A stretch of DNA of 54,962 nucleotides from Streptococcus sp. WM07 (GCF_004570525.1 NZ_SPPZ01000003.1:1-54962), one strand, 5' to 3'; positions 1 to 8,213 are shown, counted from the first letter of the stretch. Numbers and translations: made by a program. The notes: generated by a model not told the origin, from the letters alone.

Positions 1-501
1 TGAGCTAGGGGTGCTTTAGGTACAGGAGCTTTAAGAATTTTATCACTCTCTGATTTTTCACTGCATTCCTGACATTTATAGGCGTGCTGGATGTGATCCA
101 CTCGTTTTAATTGAGCAGGTATAAAGACCAATTCTTGGCGTTGTAGGTGGCTACCAATTTCTTTTAAATCACCATTACAATCCGGACAAATGCAGACCTC
201 TAGGCGGTGATGTATTTCTTCAGCTTCAAACTGGTCAAGAATGGCCTGCTTACGGCCTTTTGTTTTCTTGCGTTTGTAAGTAATTGTCTCTGTTTCAACT
301 GGGTAAATCAGAGTCTTCTTGAATAGGAGTTTCTTCTTCAAAAAGACTCATTTGACCTGGTTGAACAGAATTCTTCTCAGATGACTTGCCATATAGTTTC
401 TGGGTTAAATAAGCCACCTGTTCACGTAGAAGGGAGATTTCATCTACTAGACCTTGGATGGTAGCTGCTTGTTTTTTGATAATATCCAATAGTTCTTTCA
501 A
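1..501 (-). pseudogene. IS66 transposase TnpC, N-terminal part, frameshifted and cut by window start
   Basis: The first 68 codons (501 down to 298) encode an N-terminal coiled-coil segment typical of IS66 transposases (MKELLDIIKKQAATI..., LREQVAYLTQKLYGKSSEK) and end at a TGA after ...DSDLPS. The next frame continues without a stop to the window edge. It begins VETETITYKRKKTKGRKQ and contains two CxxC-type pairs (CPDC and CQEC), the zinc-binding region that follows the coiled coil in this family. One base therefore seems to have been gained or lost near 297-302, splitting the gene. Programmed frameshifting is possible but is not the usual mode at this place in IS66. The catalytic DDE region lies beyond the window. 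Confidence 0.85.
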
Positions 502-556
502 GATGATACTCTCCTTTTATTTCTACTCTAATTATAGCTGAAAAACAGCCGTGATT

Positions 557-928
557 TCAATAGAAATCGCGACTGTTTATGGTTTTTATAGTAGGAGTAA
601 TCGAAAATCCTTTCATGAACCATTCAACTTGTTCTGAAGTAAGTTCCTTTACTTCTCGCTCATTCGAAGGCCAGTTGAGTTTTCCATTCTCAAACCTTTT
701 GTACAGTAACCAGAAGCCCTGTCCATCCCAATAAAGGGCTTTGAAGCGATCTTTTCTTCCACCACAGAAAAGAAAGACTTGGCCTGAGAAAGGGTCCAAT
801 TCAAATTCCTGTTTCACTAAGTAAGCCAAGGAATCAATTCCTTGCCTCATATCTGTTTTACCAGTTATCAAATGAACCCGACCTAAATCGCATAAATTTA
901 TCCTAGTGAACGAGCGAGAATCTACCAT
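557..928 (-). CDS. tnpB: IS66 accessory protein TnpB (IS66 Orf2 family)
   Basis: IS66 Orf2-type accessory protein needed for transposition of IS66 elements; its biochemical role is not settled. The sequence shows the family core: GRVHLITGKTDMRQGIDSLA, then FDLDPFSGQ-like text, VFLFCGGRKDRFKALYWDGQ and GFWLLYKRFE. At about 120 residues it has the usual family length. I choose the ATG at 928 (protein starts MVDSRSF) because GGAG lies six bases before it. An in-frame ATG at 940 would add four residues but has no proper ribosome binding site. Its gene precedes tnpC on the minus strand. It is intact, unlike tnpC, and similar copies should exist elsewhere in the genome. Confidence 0.87.
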   Translation of the reverse strand: MVDSRSFTRINLCDLGRVHLITGKTDMRQGIDSLAYLVKQEFELDPFSGQVFLFCGGRKDRFKALYWDGQGFWLLYKRFENGKLNWPSNEREVKELTSEQVEWFMKGFSITPTIKTINSRDFY

Positions 929-1034
929 ATCAATCTCCATCCTGATGATTTATAAGATTAGTATAGCTAGATTTCTAGTTCGGTTAAAGATACCTTGTTA
1001 TTGGGCGCTTACTTTCTAACAATATTGTTTCGAA

Positions 1035-1068
1035 AATCGAACATAAATTGTTGAATTTATGTTCGATT
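1035..1068. promoter_or_regulatory. Palindromic operator, probable DeoR/LacR binding site
   Basis: Perfect inverted repeat with 15-base arms (1035-1049 and 1054-1068, AATCGAACATAAATT type) around a 4-base centre. It overlaps the -35 hexamer of the promoter at 1051-1079, a position where a bound repressor would block RNA polymerase. The likely ligand is the DeoR-family protein encoded at the end of the operon (4738-5526). The repeat is seen directly; the regulator is inferred. Confidence 0.7.
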
Positions 1069-1079
1069 AGTTGTATAAT
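1051..1079 (+). promoter_or_regulatory. Promoter of the gat-type PTS / lacAB operon
   Basis: TTGAAT (1051-1056), 17-bp spacer, TATAAT (1074-1079): near-consensus sigma-A promoter about 220 bp before the first gene. The leader between it and the EIIA gene carries no ORF that I trust. Confidence 0.75.
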
Positions 1080-1164
1080 TTAAACATAAAGAGGGAAATC
1101 GTTAATTGTTGCAACAGATGAATGAGATTCTTTTGTCTTTATGGAGGATAATTTTCAAAACAAT

Positions 1165-1178
1165 AGAAAGCGCTGTCA
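1165..1178 (+). promoter_or_regulatory. Catabolite responsive element (cre), CcpA site
   Basis: AGAAAGCGCTGTCA matches 12 of 14 positions of the cre consensus TGWAARCGYTWNCW. It lies about 80 bp downstream of the likely transcription start, where CcpA acts as a roadblock in Firmicute sugar operons. This fits glucose repression of a PTS operon. Confidence 0.6.
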
Positions 1179-1299
1179 TCCTATTTTAGGAGAATTTGAT
1201 GAATGGTGCTTGGTTCCGGACTTGATTAGAAGGGAAGAATGAGGAACCTGTTTATGAAAAGTGAGTTTAATGAATCGACGGTTATGGGGGAGAAAGATA

Positions 1300-1770
1300 A
1301 TGACCTATGAAATTATCCGTACAGATGTCGCGACTAGAGAAGATTTATTTGAACAGGTTGCGGAAGTGTTGCAGAAGAAGGGGTATGTAACAAACGGTTA
1401 CTTAGAGGCTTTAAAGGAACGAGAAGAGGCTTTTCCAACAGGGTTAAAGGTTACCTTACCTGACTCACAAGAAACAATTTATACAGCAATTCCCCATACA
1501 GAAGTGGACTTTTGTCGAGTCAATCAAGTAATCTATGTCCGAAATGAGACAGCGTTAAAATTTCAGCACATGATTAATAAAGCAGAGGACTGCTATCCGA
1601 AATCCATGTTCTTCATTTTAAACAATCGTCAGGACGGACAGACAGAAATTCTTGCCAATCTCATTGGTTTTTTTATAACAGAAGGAGGGTTAGCCGGATT
1701 AGAGCAATTAAGTAGTGATGCAGAGATAAACCAATATTTACTAGAAAAAGGAGTGTTTCATTATGATTAA
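1300..1770 (+). CDS. PTS system Gat-type EIIA component
   Basis: Cytoplasmic phosphocarrier of a sugar phosphotransferase system. It takes phosphate from HPr and passes it to EIIB. The protein (156 aa) has the EIIA fold of the fructose/galactitol type (PTS_EIIA_2). His66 in the segment AIPHTEVDF is the expected phosphorylation site. The ATG at 1300 follows GGGGGAGAAAG at good spacing; an in-frame GTG at 1261 adds 13 residues that do not look like the family. Its last 8 bases overlap the EIIB gene, so the two are probably translationally coupled. First gene of an operon with EIIB, EIIC, lacA- and lacB-type genes and a DeoR regulator. Substrate not readable from sequence; galactose, galactitol or a related compound is likely. 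Confidence 0.87.
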   Translation: MTYEIIRTDVATREDLFEQVAEVLQKKGYVTNGYLEALKEREEAFPTGLKVTLPDSQETIYTAIPHTEVDFCRVNQVIYVRNETALKFQHMINKAEDCYPKSMFFILNNRQDGQTEILANLIGFFITEGGLAGLEQLSSDAEINQYLLEKGVFHYD

Positions 1771-2068
1771 AATTTTAGCGGCTTGCGGTGCAGGTGTGAA
1801 TTCTAGTCATCAAATTAAAGAGGCTATTGAGAGTCAATTATCCCAGCGTGGCTATCAAGTGATGTGCGATGCAGTTATGGTCAAGGATATTACAGAGGAT
1901 ATGGTTCAAAAATATGATATTTTTGCTCCCATTGCAAAGACAGACCTAGGCTTTGAATTATCTATCCCAGTCGTGGAAGCAGGAGCAATCCTTTACCGCA
2001 TTCCAGCGATGAGTGCCCCAGTCTTTGAGCAATTGGAACAGGTGATTAAAGAGAATGGATTAAGCTAG
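1763..2068 (+). CDS. PTS system Gat-type EIIB component
   Basis: Phosphocarrier of the same sugar PTS; it passes phosphate from EIIA to the incoming sugar in the EIIC channel. At 101 residues it has the usual length for a free-standing Gat-family EIIB. It begins MIKILAACGAGVNSS, where Cys8 in the ACGAG loop is the phosphorylated residue of the galactitol/lactose EIIB fold. It overlaps the EIIA gene by 8 bases and sits 29 bases before EIIC. Very secure as EIIB of the Gat family; the transported sugar is inferred only from its neighbours. Confidence 0.9.
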   Translation: MIKILAACGAGVNSSHQIKEAIESQLSQRGYQVMCDAVMVKDITEDMVQKYDIFAPIAKTDLGFELSIPVVEAGAILYRIPAMSAPVFEQLEQVIKENGLS

Positions 2069-2097
2069 GAGATTCATTGTGAATAAGGAGAAGAAGT

Positions 2098-3543
2098 ATG
2101 GGTGGATTTATTGAACTGGTCAATGCCGCTTTAAACCCTATTATTGAGATGGGCGCCCCTGTTATGATGTTTCTCATTTTAACTTTATTGGCGAAAGCTT
2201 TCGGTGTTCCATGGGGAAAGGCCTTGGAAGGAGGAATCAAATTAGCGATTGCTTTAACGGGCACGGGTTTGATCATTGGTATTTTAACAGGAGCTTTTTC
2301 AGAGTCTTTGCAAGCCTTTGTGAATCACACAGGGATTACGCTAACGATTATTGATGTAGGATGGGCTCCTCTTGCAACGATTACCTGGGGTTCCCCTTAT
2401 ACTTTGTTTTTTCTATTAGTCATGCTGATTGTCAATATTGTCATGATTTTTATGAAGAAAACAAATACGCTTGATGTGGATGTGTTTGATATTTGGCATT
2501 TATCGATTACAGGTCTACTTATTATGTGGTATGCGGAAAAAAATGCCTTGCCAACTCCAGTAGCCTTACTTATTGCAACAATTGCAGTTGTATTGGTAGG
2601 AATTTTGAAGTTGATCAATTCCGATTTAATGAAGCCAACATTTGATGATTTGTTGGGGACAAAGACTTCCCCGATGACGTCAACGCATATGAACTATATG
2701 ATGAATCCACTGATTTTATTATTGGATCGTCTTTGTGATCGTTTCTTCCCAGCTTTGGATAAGTATGATTTTGACGCAGCTAAATTAAATCAAAAGATTG
2801 GTTTTTGGGGTTCTAAGTTTGCGATTGGCTGTATGCTTGGGTTTGTCATTGGAATTATGGGAGATCCTCGGTTGACACAGGAATCGATGAAAGGTTGGTT
2901 CGCACTCGGTTTCACAGCTGGAGCCTGCTTGGAATTATTCTCTCTTATTGGTTCTTGGTTCATCGCAGCAGTGGAACCATTGTCTCAGGGAATCACTGAT
3001 TTCGCCAATAAAAAAATGGGCGGACGTTTATTTAATATTGGTTTGGATTGGCCCTTTATTGCTGGTCGTGCGGAAGTTTGGGCGTGTGCCAATATTTTAG
3101 CCCCGATTATGCTGGTAGAAGCTGTCTTACTAGCTAAGGTGGGGAATGGAATTTTACCTCTTGCGGGAATCATTGCCATGGGGATGACACCAGCTCTATT
3201 AGTAGTGACACGCGGTCGTCTACTTCGGATGATTCTGTTTGGTAGTTTATTATTACCTCTGTTCTTGCTATCTGGAACGATGATTGCTCCTTTTGCAACG
3301 GAATTGGCTAAGAATGTTGGTGCTTTTCCGAAAGGGGCTCCTGTTAATGCGATGATTACGCATTCCACCTTGGAAGGACCAATGGAGAAAATTCTGGGCT
3401 ATATGATTGGCGATGCTACAACAGGTCAACTGGCAGCAGTTTTGAATTTACTAATTTTTCTAGTGCTTTATCTAGGTCTTTTTGCTTGGTATCGAAAACA
3501 AATGATTTTACGAAATCAAGAATATACTAAGCAAGAGCAGTAG
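2098..3543 (+). CDS. PTS system Gat-type EIIC permease
   Basis: Membrane permease of the sugar PTS. The 481-residue protein is strongly hydrophobic with about ten to twelve predicted membrane segments, as expected for GatC (EIIC-GAT). It starts MGGFIELVNAALNPIIEMGA and holds the conserved central stretch PLSQGITDF followed by LDWPFIAGRAEVW. It is preceded by a good ribosome binding site (AAGGAGAAG). EIIC decides specificity, but GatC-like proteins serve galactitol, galactose and other sugars, so the substrate is open. The lacA/lacB-type genes that follow argue that the imported product becomes galactose 6-phosphate, or another hexose or pentose phosphate isomerised the same way. Confidence 0.9.
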   Translation: MGGFIELVNAALNPIIEMGAPVMMFLILTLLAKAFGVPWGKALEGGIKLAIALTGTGLIIGILTGAFSESLQAFVNHTGITLTIIDVGWAPLATITWGSPYTLFFLLVMLIVNIVMIFMKKTNTLDVDVFDIWHLSITGLLIMWYAEKNALPTPVALLIATIAVVLVGILKLINSDLMKPTFDDLLGTKTSPMTSTHMNYMMNPLILLLDRLCDRFFPALDKYDFDAAKLNQKIGFWGSKFAIGCMLGFVIGIMGDPRLTQESMKGWFALGFTAGACLELFSLIGSWFIAAVEPLSQGITDFANKKMGGRLFNIGLDWPFIAGRAEVWACANILAPIMLVEAVLLAKVGNGILPLAGIIAMGMTPALLVVTRGRLLRMILFGSLLLPLFLLSGTMIAPFATELAKNVGAFPKGAPVNAMITHSTLEGPMEKILGYMIGDATTGQLAAVLNLLIFLVLYLGLFAWYRKQMILRNQEYTKQEQ

Positions 3544-3612
3544 GGATTTCTAAAATGACAGAATATTGAAATGGAAATGTTTTTTAACTCACTATGAATG
3601 AAAGGGGAAACT

Positions 3613-4038
3613 ATGAAAATTATTATTGGAGCAGATCACCATGGACAAGAACTGAAAGAAGTCATTAAAGACTATCTTCGGGAGTTAAGCCTTGAAGTGG
3701 TAGATGTTACAGAGGATCAGCAGGATTTTATCGATGTTACTTTGGCGGTGGCTCACCAGCTTCAGCAAGATAAGGAGAGCTTAGGAGTGGTTATTGATGC
3801 CTATGGAGTAGGTTCGTTTATGGTGGCCACTAAGATTAAGGGAATGATTGCTGCGGCTGTTTCAGATGAACGTTCAGCTTATATGACAAGAGGCCATAAC
3901 AATGCACAGATGATTACAATGGGAGCGGAAATTGTTGGGCCAGGTCTCGCTAAGAATATTGTTGAAGCTTTTGTAAACGGTTCTTATGATGGGGGACGTC
4001 ACCAAATCCGAGTGGATATGCTTAATAAAATGTGTTAG
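3613..4038 (+). CDS. lacA: Galactose-6-phosphate isomerase subunit LacA-like (RpiB/LacA family)
   Basis: The LacAB complex converts D-galactose 6-phosphate to D-tagatose 6-phosphate. This 141-residue protein begins [18 protein letters not shown] and has the RpiB/LacA family shape. LacA differs from RpiB and LacB by lacking the catalytic Cys loop: here the corresponding segment reads [10 protein letters not shown] rather than CGTG. The ATG at 3613 follows AAAGGGG; the ATG at 3598 lacks a binding site. It pairs with lacB, 38 bases downstream. No lacC (tagatose-6-phosphate kinase) or lacD (aldolase) follows, so the pathway must be completed elsewhere or the substrate is different. Confidence 0.83.
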   Translation: MKIIIGADHHGQELKEVIKDYLRELSLEVVDVTEDQQDFIDVTLAVAHQLQQDKESLGVVIDAYGVGSFMVATKIKGMIAAAVSDERSAYMTRGHNNAQMITMGAEIVGPGLAKNIVEAFVNGSYDGGRHQIRVDMLNKMC

Positions 4039-4076
4039 TACATGAAAGATAGTAGACGGAAATTTGGAGGAAAAAC

Positions 4077-4592
4077 ATGAAAATTGCAGTTGGTTGTGAT
4101 CACATTGTAACCTATGAAAAAATTGCGGTTGTCGATCATTTAAAACGTCAAGGACATGACGTAATTGATTTGGGGACTTATGATAATGTTCGTACCCACT
4201 ATCCTATTTTTGGAAAGCGAGTAGGAGAAGCGGTTAGTCGTGGTGAAGCTGAAATTGGTGTCTGTATTTGTGGGACAGGTGTTGGAATTACGAATGCAGT
4301 AAACAAGGTACCAGGAATTCGTGCGGCTTTAGTTAGAGATATGAGTTCTGCCTTATATGCTAAAAGGAAACTGAATGCGAATGTTATCGGATTTGGTGGT
4401 AAAATTACAGGTGAACTGTTGATGTGTGATATCATTGATGCTTTTCTCCAAGCAGAGTTTGAGGGAACTGCAGAGCAGAGACATTTGATTGAGAAAATCC
4501 AGGCAGTTGAACACTTGAATGAAGACCAGCTTAATCCCGGTTTTTTCCAAGAATTTTTAGAAAAATGGGATCGTGGAGAGTATCATGATTAA
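4077..4592 (+). CDS. lacB: Galactose-6-phosphate isomerase subunit LacB
   Basis: Catalytic partner of LacA in the tagatose 6-phosphate pathway. The 171-residue length equals that of streptococcal LacB. The protein begins [16 protein letters not shown] and contains the catalytic loop [20 protein letters not shown] with the active-site Cys. It then runs through the conserved [10 protein letters not shown] region and the LacB-specific C-terminal tail ([19 protein letters not shown]). Preceded by GGAGG. Together with LacA it makes a complete isomerase, while kinase and aldolase genes are not nearby. Allocation to LacB is strong on length and tail; the physiological sugar is an inference. Confidence 0.9.
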   Translation: MKIAVGCDHIVTYEKIAVVDHLKRQGHDVIDLGTYDNVRTHYPIFGKRVGEAVSRGEAEIGVCICGTGVGITNAVNKVPGIRAALVRDMSSALYAKRKLNANVIGFGGKITGELLMCDIIDAFLQAEFEGTAEQRHLIEKIQAVEHLNEDQLNPGFFQEFLEKWDRGEYHD

Positions 4593-4737
4593 GGCCCCAG
4601 TTCTTATTTTCCTATTCCATTCTGAGGAATAAGTATTCGAGGAAAAATAGGTAATTTCTTGTTGCGAAGTTGCTAGAATAGCTCTGTTAGTTTCCTCCAG
4701 AATATATGGTACAATGATAGAAAATAGGGAGGACTTT

Positions 4738-5526
4738 ATGAACAAACAGGAGAGGTTAGCTGAAATTACGCGTTTGGTCCATCAACGGGGGACAATTCGT
4801 ATTTCGGAAATTGTAACCTTATTAAATGTGACAGATATGACTGTTCGTCGTGATCTAGCAGAATTAGAGGAGCAAGGAATTTTAACCAAAATTCATGGTG
4901 GTGCAAGGAGTAATAAGGCTTTTCAATACCGTGAATATTCTCACTCTGAAAAAGATATCCAACATAGGGAGCAAAAGAAGGAGATTGCCCGTCGTGCTGC
5001 TTCTCTGATAGAGGAAGGAGAGACGATTTTCCTTGGTCCGGGAACAACGGTTGCGTTTTTGGCAGAGGAGATTCGAAATACTCGTCTGACAGTTATTACA
5101 AACTGCATGCCTATTTTTAGAATCTTGTTTCAAAAAAAGACCGAAGATTTTCATGTTTTTCTCTTGGGTGGGGAGTATCGCCAAGTGACAGAGTCATTTG
5201 TTGGGGAAATTACGAATACCAGTTTACAGGAGATGCACTTTAGTAAGGCATTTGTTTCTGCAAATGGATTGAAAGGGAGTACCGTGATGACGTCAACCTT
5301 GGCAGAAGCCTATACGCAGCGGCTAGCCATCGACCATGCGGTTGAGAAATATCTTTTATTGGATTCATCGAAGATTGGAAAAGATGATTTTGCCTCTTTT
5401 TATCACCTAAAAGATTTAACAGCGATTATGACGGATGCTCAGATGGACCAGGAGGGATTACAGTTTTTAGAACGGTATACAGAAGTGATTCCTCCAGAAG
5501 TATCTTTGGAAGAAAAAGAAGAGTAA
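4738..5526 (+). CDS. DeoR-family transcriptional regulator (LacR-like)
   Basis: Sugar-phosphate-responsive repressor that probably controls this operon. The 262-residue protein has an N-terminal helix-turn-helix (about residues 18-57, with RISEIVTLLNVTDMTVRRD and the family mark GILTKIHGGA). A C-terminal effector domain of the DeoR sensor type follows, with the GPGTT and LLDSSKIG motifs that bind a phosphosugar. I start at the ATG at 4738 behind GGGAGG; an ATG at 4714 overlaps the -10 box (TACAAT, 4710-4715). It lies last in the operon but appears to have its own weak promoter. LacR of streptococci is inactivated by tagatose 6-phosphate, the product of LacAB, which would fit. The likely operator is the palindrome at 1035-1068. 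Confidence 0.85.
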   Translation: MNKQERLAEITRLVHQRGTIRISEIVTLLNVTDMTVRRDLAELEEQGILTKIHGGARSNKAFQYREYSHSEKDIQHREQKKEIARRAASLIEEGETIFLGPGTTVAFLAEEIRNTRLTVITNCMPIFRILFQKKTEDFHVFLLGGEYRQVTESFVGEITNTSLQEMHFSKAFVSANGLKGSTVMTSTLAEAYTQRLAIDHAVEKYLLLDSSKIGKDDFASFYHLKDLTAIMTDAQMDQEGLQFLERYTEVIPPEVSLEEKEE

Positions 5527-5528
5527 TG

Positions 5529-5567
5529 AAAAAACTAGGGACTCTTTTTCAGAGTCCCTAGTTTTTT
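5529..5567. terminator. Bidirectional intrinsic terminator
   Basis: Seventeen-base perfect inverted repeat (AAAAAACTAGGGACTCT, loop TTTTC, then its complement) with T-runs in both directions. It ends the regulator gene on plus and the flavoprotein gene on minus. Confidence 0.92.
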
Positions 5568-5584
5568 AGGTTTTATTTAAGAAA

Positions 5585-6904
5585 TTAGAGATTAAACAAA
5601 TCATTTAAGTTTTCAGCTAATGTTGGATGCGTGAAGATTTGTTGGGCTAGGTAAGTGTAAGGGATGTGGTTATCCATAGCCATTGTAATCAAGTTGATTA
5701 TTTCTTGAGCATTATGGGATAGGATACTAGCTCCAAGAATTTCTTTTGTTTCAGTATTAACAATAGCTTTGAACGCTCCACGAAGATCACCGTCAACATG
5801 GCCACGAGGCATACCAGCTACAGGCATTTCTTTCGCTTTATAAGGGAGGTTTGCAGCTTGGGCTTGAGCTTCGGTCAGACCAACTTGAGCCAAGGTCGGT
5901 TGCATGAAGATGGCATTTGGGATATGTTTGCGGTTATCCAAGGTATAGCTACCGTCCCCTTCCAGATAATTGTATACAATCCGGAAGTCATCTAGGGAAA
6001 TGTAGGTAAATTGTGGGCCGCCATTAACGTCTCCAACTGCGAAAACTTGTGGAACTGTTGTTTGGCAATGAGCGTCAACTTGGATGGCTCCTCGATCAGT
6101 TAATTGAATATCTGTGTTTTCCAATCCAAGATTTTGGGTATTGGGTTTTCGACCGGTTGCATAGAGGAGAGCATCAAACTCAAAGGTACCTGCATTTGTA
6201 TCCAAGCTGACTTTACCATCAGAGGTATTTGTAATGGATTGGGTCTGTACTCCTAAATGAATTTGGATTCCATCTTCCTCTAGATATCCTTTAGCCATCT
6301 GAGCTAAACTTTCTTCACTACGTGGTAGGAAAGTCTCAGCAGCATCTAAGATAGTGACTTGGCTTCCAAGGCGATTGTAGAGACTTGCAAACTCTAGGCC
6401 AATAGGTCCAGCACCAAGTACTCCTAGTCTTTGCGGTAACTCAGACAAGCCTTGAATACCAGTGGAATCATAGACATGTTCGCTCTCTAAGAGGCCTGGA
6501 ATAGGGAGTTGGTTGGAGATGGCACCAGTATTGATAATGATAATCTCAGCAGTGACTTCTTGTTGATCATCTCCTGCGGTTAATGTTAGTACTTTGTTGG
6601 ATTGAAACCGAACTTGAGCATCAAAGAGGGTTACGCCTGCTCCTTCTAACATGGCATAGTTTTTCTTGTTGAGTCGGCCAGTTACGGCATTTTTTTCGGC
6701 CATGACTTGGCTAAAAGATTGATTTTCTTCAGCAGCACGGATTAGAGTCTTGGTTGGGATACAGCCGATATTGATACAAGTGCCTCCATACATAGCTGGA
6801 TCTTGTTCAGCTAGTCCGACTTTTTTGCCTTGGCTAGCCATTTTGGCAGCTAAGGTTTTTCCTGCTTTTCCAAAACCAATGACGAATAAATCAAAATGTA
6901 GCAT
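5585..6904 (-). CDS. har: RclA/Har-type FAD-dependent disulfide oxidoreductase (hypothiocyanous acid reductase)
   Basis: Flavoprotein of the pyridine nucleotide-disulfide oxidoreductase class I family (439 aa). The FAD-binding start is FVIGFGKAGKT. The redox motif GGTCINIGCIPTK places the cysteines at 43 and 48. A second nucleotide-binding site reads LGVLGAGPIGLEFASL, the FAD site is AVGDVNGG, and a dimerisation domain ends in IFTHPTLAENL. Cys43/Cys48 and this sequence style match RclA of enteric bacteria and the streptococcal enzyme Har, which reduces the host oxidant hypothiocyanous acid with NAD(P)H. Mercuric reductases carry an extra C-terminal Cys pair, absent here. Monocistronic or paired with the small minus-strand gene upstream. 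The role is inferred from family knowledge. Confidence 0.8.
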   Translation of the reverse strand: MLHFDLFVIGFGKAGKTLAAKMASQGKKVGLAEQDPAMYGGTCINIGCIPTKTLIRAAEENQSFSQVMAEKNAVTGRLNKKNYAMLEGAGVTLFDAQVRFQSNKVLTLTAGDDQQEVTAEIIIINTGAISNQLPIPGLLESEHVYDSTGIQGLSELPQRLGVLGAGPIGLEFASLYNRLGSQVTILDAAETFLPRSEESLAQMAKGYLEEDGIQIHLGVQTQSITNTSDGKVSLDTNAGTFEFDALLYATGRKPNTQNLGLENTDIQLTDRGAIQVDAHCQTTVPQVFAVGDVNGGPQFTYISLDDFRIVYNYLEGDGSYTLDNRKHIPNAIFMQPTLAQVGLTEAQAQAANLPYKAKEMPVAGMPRGHVDGDLRGAFKAIVNTETKEILGASILSHNAQEIINLITMAMDNHIPYTYLAQQIFTHPTLAENLNDLFNL

Positions 6905-6953
6905 ATGCTTCTCCTTAGTAAAAAAGCACCAGCAAGGGCTGGCGCATAGTGTG

Positions 6954-7139
6954 TTAGAATAGTTTTTTCAACTTGTCGACTGCACCACTTAAACCTTCTG
7001 ATCCTGAAACCAAGGCTTTAGCTTGGTCAAAGTAAGAGCCAAGATCATCTTTGTGTTCGTCGATGAAGCGTTTTGCAGCTTCGATATCTTTACTTTCGAT
7101 TAATTCTTTAACTTTGTTAAAAAGTTCAGTTGGGTTCAT
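6954..7139 (-). CDS. Small helical protein of unknown function
   Basis: A 61-residue protein, MNPTELFNKVKELIES..., predicted to be wholly helical and charged, with a C-terminal GLSGAVDKLKKLF that could pack as an amphipathic helix. It has a strong ribosome binding site (AAAGGAGAT) before the ATG. The gene lies between the lactonase and flavoprotein genes on the same strand, with 50 bases to the flavoprotein start. Small proteins like this are common in streptococci, but I do not recognise a named family and assign no function. Confidence 0.7.
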   Translation of the reverse strand: MNPTELFNKVKELIESKDIEAAKRFIDEHKDDLGSYFDQAKALVSGSEGLSGAVDKLKKLF

Positions 7140-7193
7140 GGGTATCTCCTTTTGTTTTACTAGTAATAGGATAGCACAATCTGCTATGAAAGG

Positions 7194-8213
7194 CTATTCA
7201 TAAGGGTTGGAAGAAATAAATACAGCTTCGGGAACATAGAAATCGTGGGATAGTAGTTCTAAGAGTCCTGTTTGTGCATCTCGTTGAAAGACACTAGCAT
7301 TATCTGATTCTTGGTGAACGACAATCAAGAACTGTTGGTTGTTAGAGAAATTAAAATCCCTAGGGAAATCTCCATGGCTAGAGACAATTTGAATCTGCTC
7401 TAAGTTACCGTCTGCTAGAACCTTGAAAACGGCAATCGAATTGTGACCACGATTGGAGATATAAACAAAGTTTCCGTCTTGGCTCATACGGATAGCTCCT
7501 ACGGCATTGTCTCCTTGGAAATCTGCTGGTAAGGTAGATTGGCTATTCAAATAGTCGAAATCCCCGACTCCGTCATAGACTAAGGTCTCAACTGTTGAAT
7601 TGAGTTCACACGCTAGGTAGGCCATCTTGAAGTAGGGATGGAAAACTAGGTGACGAGGGCCTGCTCCTGCTTGGGATTTGTATTGCCCTACAAGGGATAA
7701 ATGACCTGTATCTGAAACAGCATAGGTGCTGACACGGTCTGCACCTAAATCACAGGTGACCAGGTAGTTATCAGGTGTTAAATCTGAATAGTGGACATGG
7801 GAGGAGGACTGGTTCGGATGAGGACCGGAACCTTCTTGAGTAACAACATCGGCAAGGTCTAATTGTCCATCTTCCCGAATGTGATAGGAGGTCACTTGCC
7901 CTTTATGATAATTGGAACCGTAGACGAGTTGCCGTCCTTTATCGTAGGCTACATAGCAAAGGGAGGCACCATCTTCTAATACGTGATTTAACAGTTGCCC
8001 TTCTACGGTGTAAGCCCCAATGCCTCCCTGTCCGTCTTGGGCTGCAACGCTATAGAGTCTATCTTGTGGGCTAAAGGCCAGATAGGTGGGGCTGGTTTCT
8101 CGTGCAAGGAGTTTCAAGTCTGAAAGCTTACCAGTCTCAAGGTCCAGCTTGGCCTGATAAATCCCTTGAGATTCACGTTTAGTATAGGTTCCAAAATAGA
8201 GGGTATCAAACAT
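7194..8213 (-). CDS. Lactonase family protein (YbhE/Pgl-type beta-propeller)
   Basis: Beta-propeller protein of the lactonase family, whose founding member YbhE/Pgl hydrolyses 6-phosphogluconolactone in the pentose phosphate pathway. The 339-residue protein starts MFDTLYFGTYTKRESQGIYQ and carries the family's repeated blades: HPNQSSSHVHYSDLTPDNY with the DLGADRV motif, GPRHLVFHP, and YISNRGHNSIAVF near the end. I start at the ATG at 8213 because AAAGGAGA precedes it; the longer frame to 8282 adds an unlikely N-terminus. Substrate is not certain, since some members act on other lactones. Confidence 0.8.
   Translation of the reverse strand: MFDTLYFGTYTKRESQGIYQAKLDLETGKLSDLKLLARETSPTYLAFSPQDRLYSVAAQDGQGGIGAYTVEGQLLNHVLEDGASLCYVAYDKGRQLVYGSNYHKGQVTSYHIREDGQLDLADVVTQEGSGPHPNQSSSHVHYSDLTPDNYLVTCDLGADRVSTYAVSDTGHLSLVGQYKSQAGAGPRHLVFHPYFKMAYLACELNSTVETLVYDGVGDFDYLNSQSTLPADFQGDNAVGAIRMSQDGNFVYISNRGHNSIAVFKVLADGNLEQIQIVSSHGDFPRDFNFSNNQQFLIVVHQESDNASVFQRDAQTGLLELLSHDFYVPEAVFISSNPYE

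Larger units (their letters stand above)
1..1012 (-). mobile_element. IS66-family insertion sequence, right part (cut by window start)
   Basis: Read on the minus strand, the element starts at 1012 with GTAAGCGCCCAATAAC, which fits the GTAAGCG-type terminal repeat of IS66 elements. It then carries tnpB and the start of tnpC in the usual order. IS66 elements make 8-bp target duplications, so TTTCTAAC (1013-1020) is the expected duplicate; the other end lies outside the window. A hairpin at 544-577 (AACAGCCGTGATTTC against GAAATCGCGACTGTT, with wobble pairs) sits between tnpB and tnpC. No tnpA-like ORF is seen between the end and tnpB. The transposase is frameshifted, so this copy is probably inactive. 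Confidence 0.85.

Noticed and set aside
295..300. Programmed frameshift in IS66 tnpC
   Set aside because: No slippery heptamer or stimulatory structure is seen, and IS66 elements do not usually shift here. I treat it as a mutation.
2985..3368. 127-codon minus-strand frame inside the EIIC gene
   Set aside because: It lies fully antisense to a long conserved gene, lacks a ribosome binding site and has no family resemblance.
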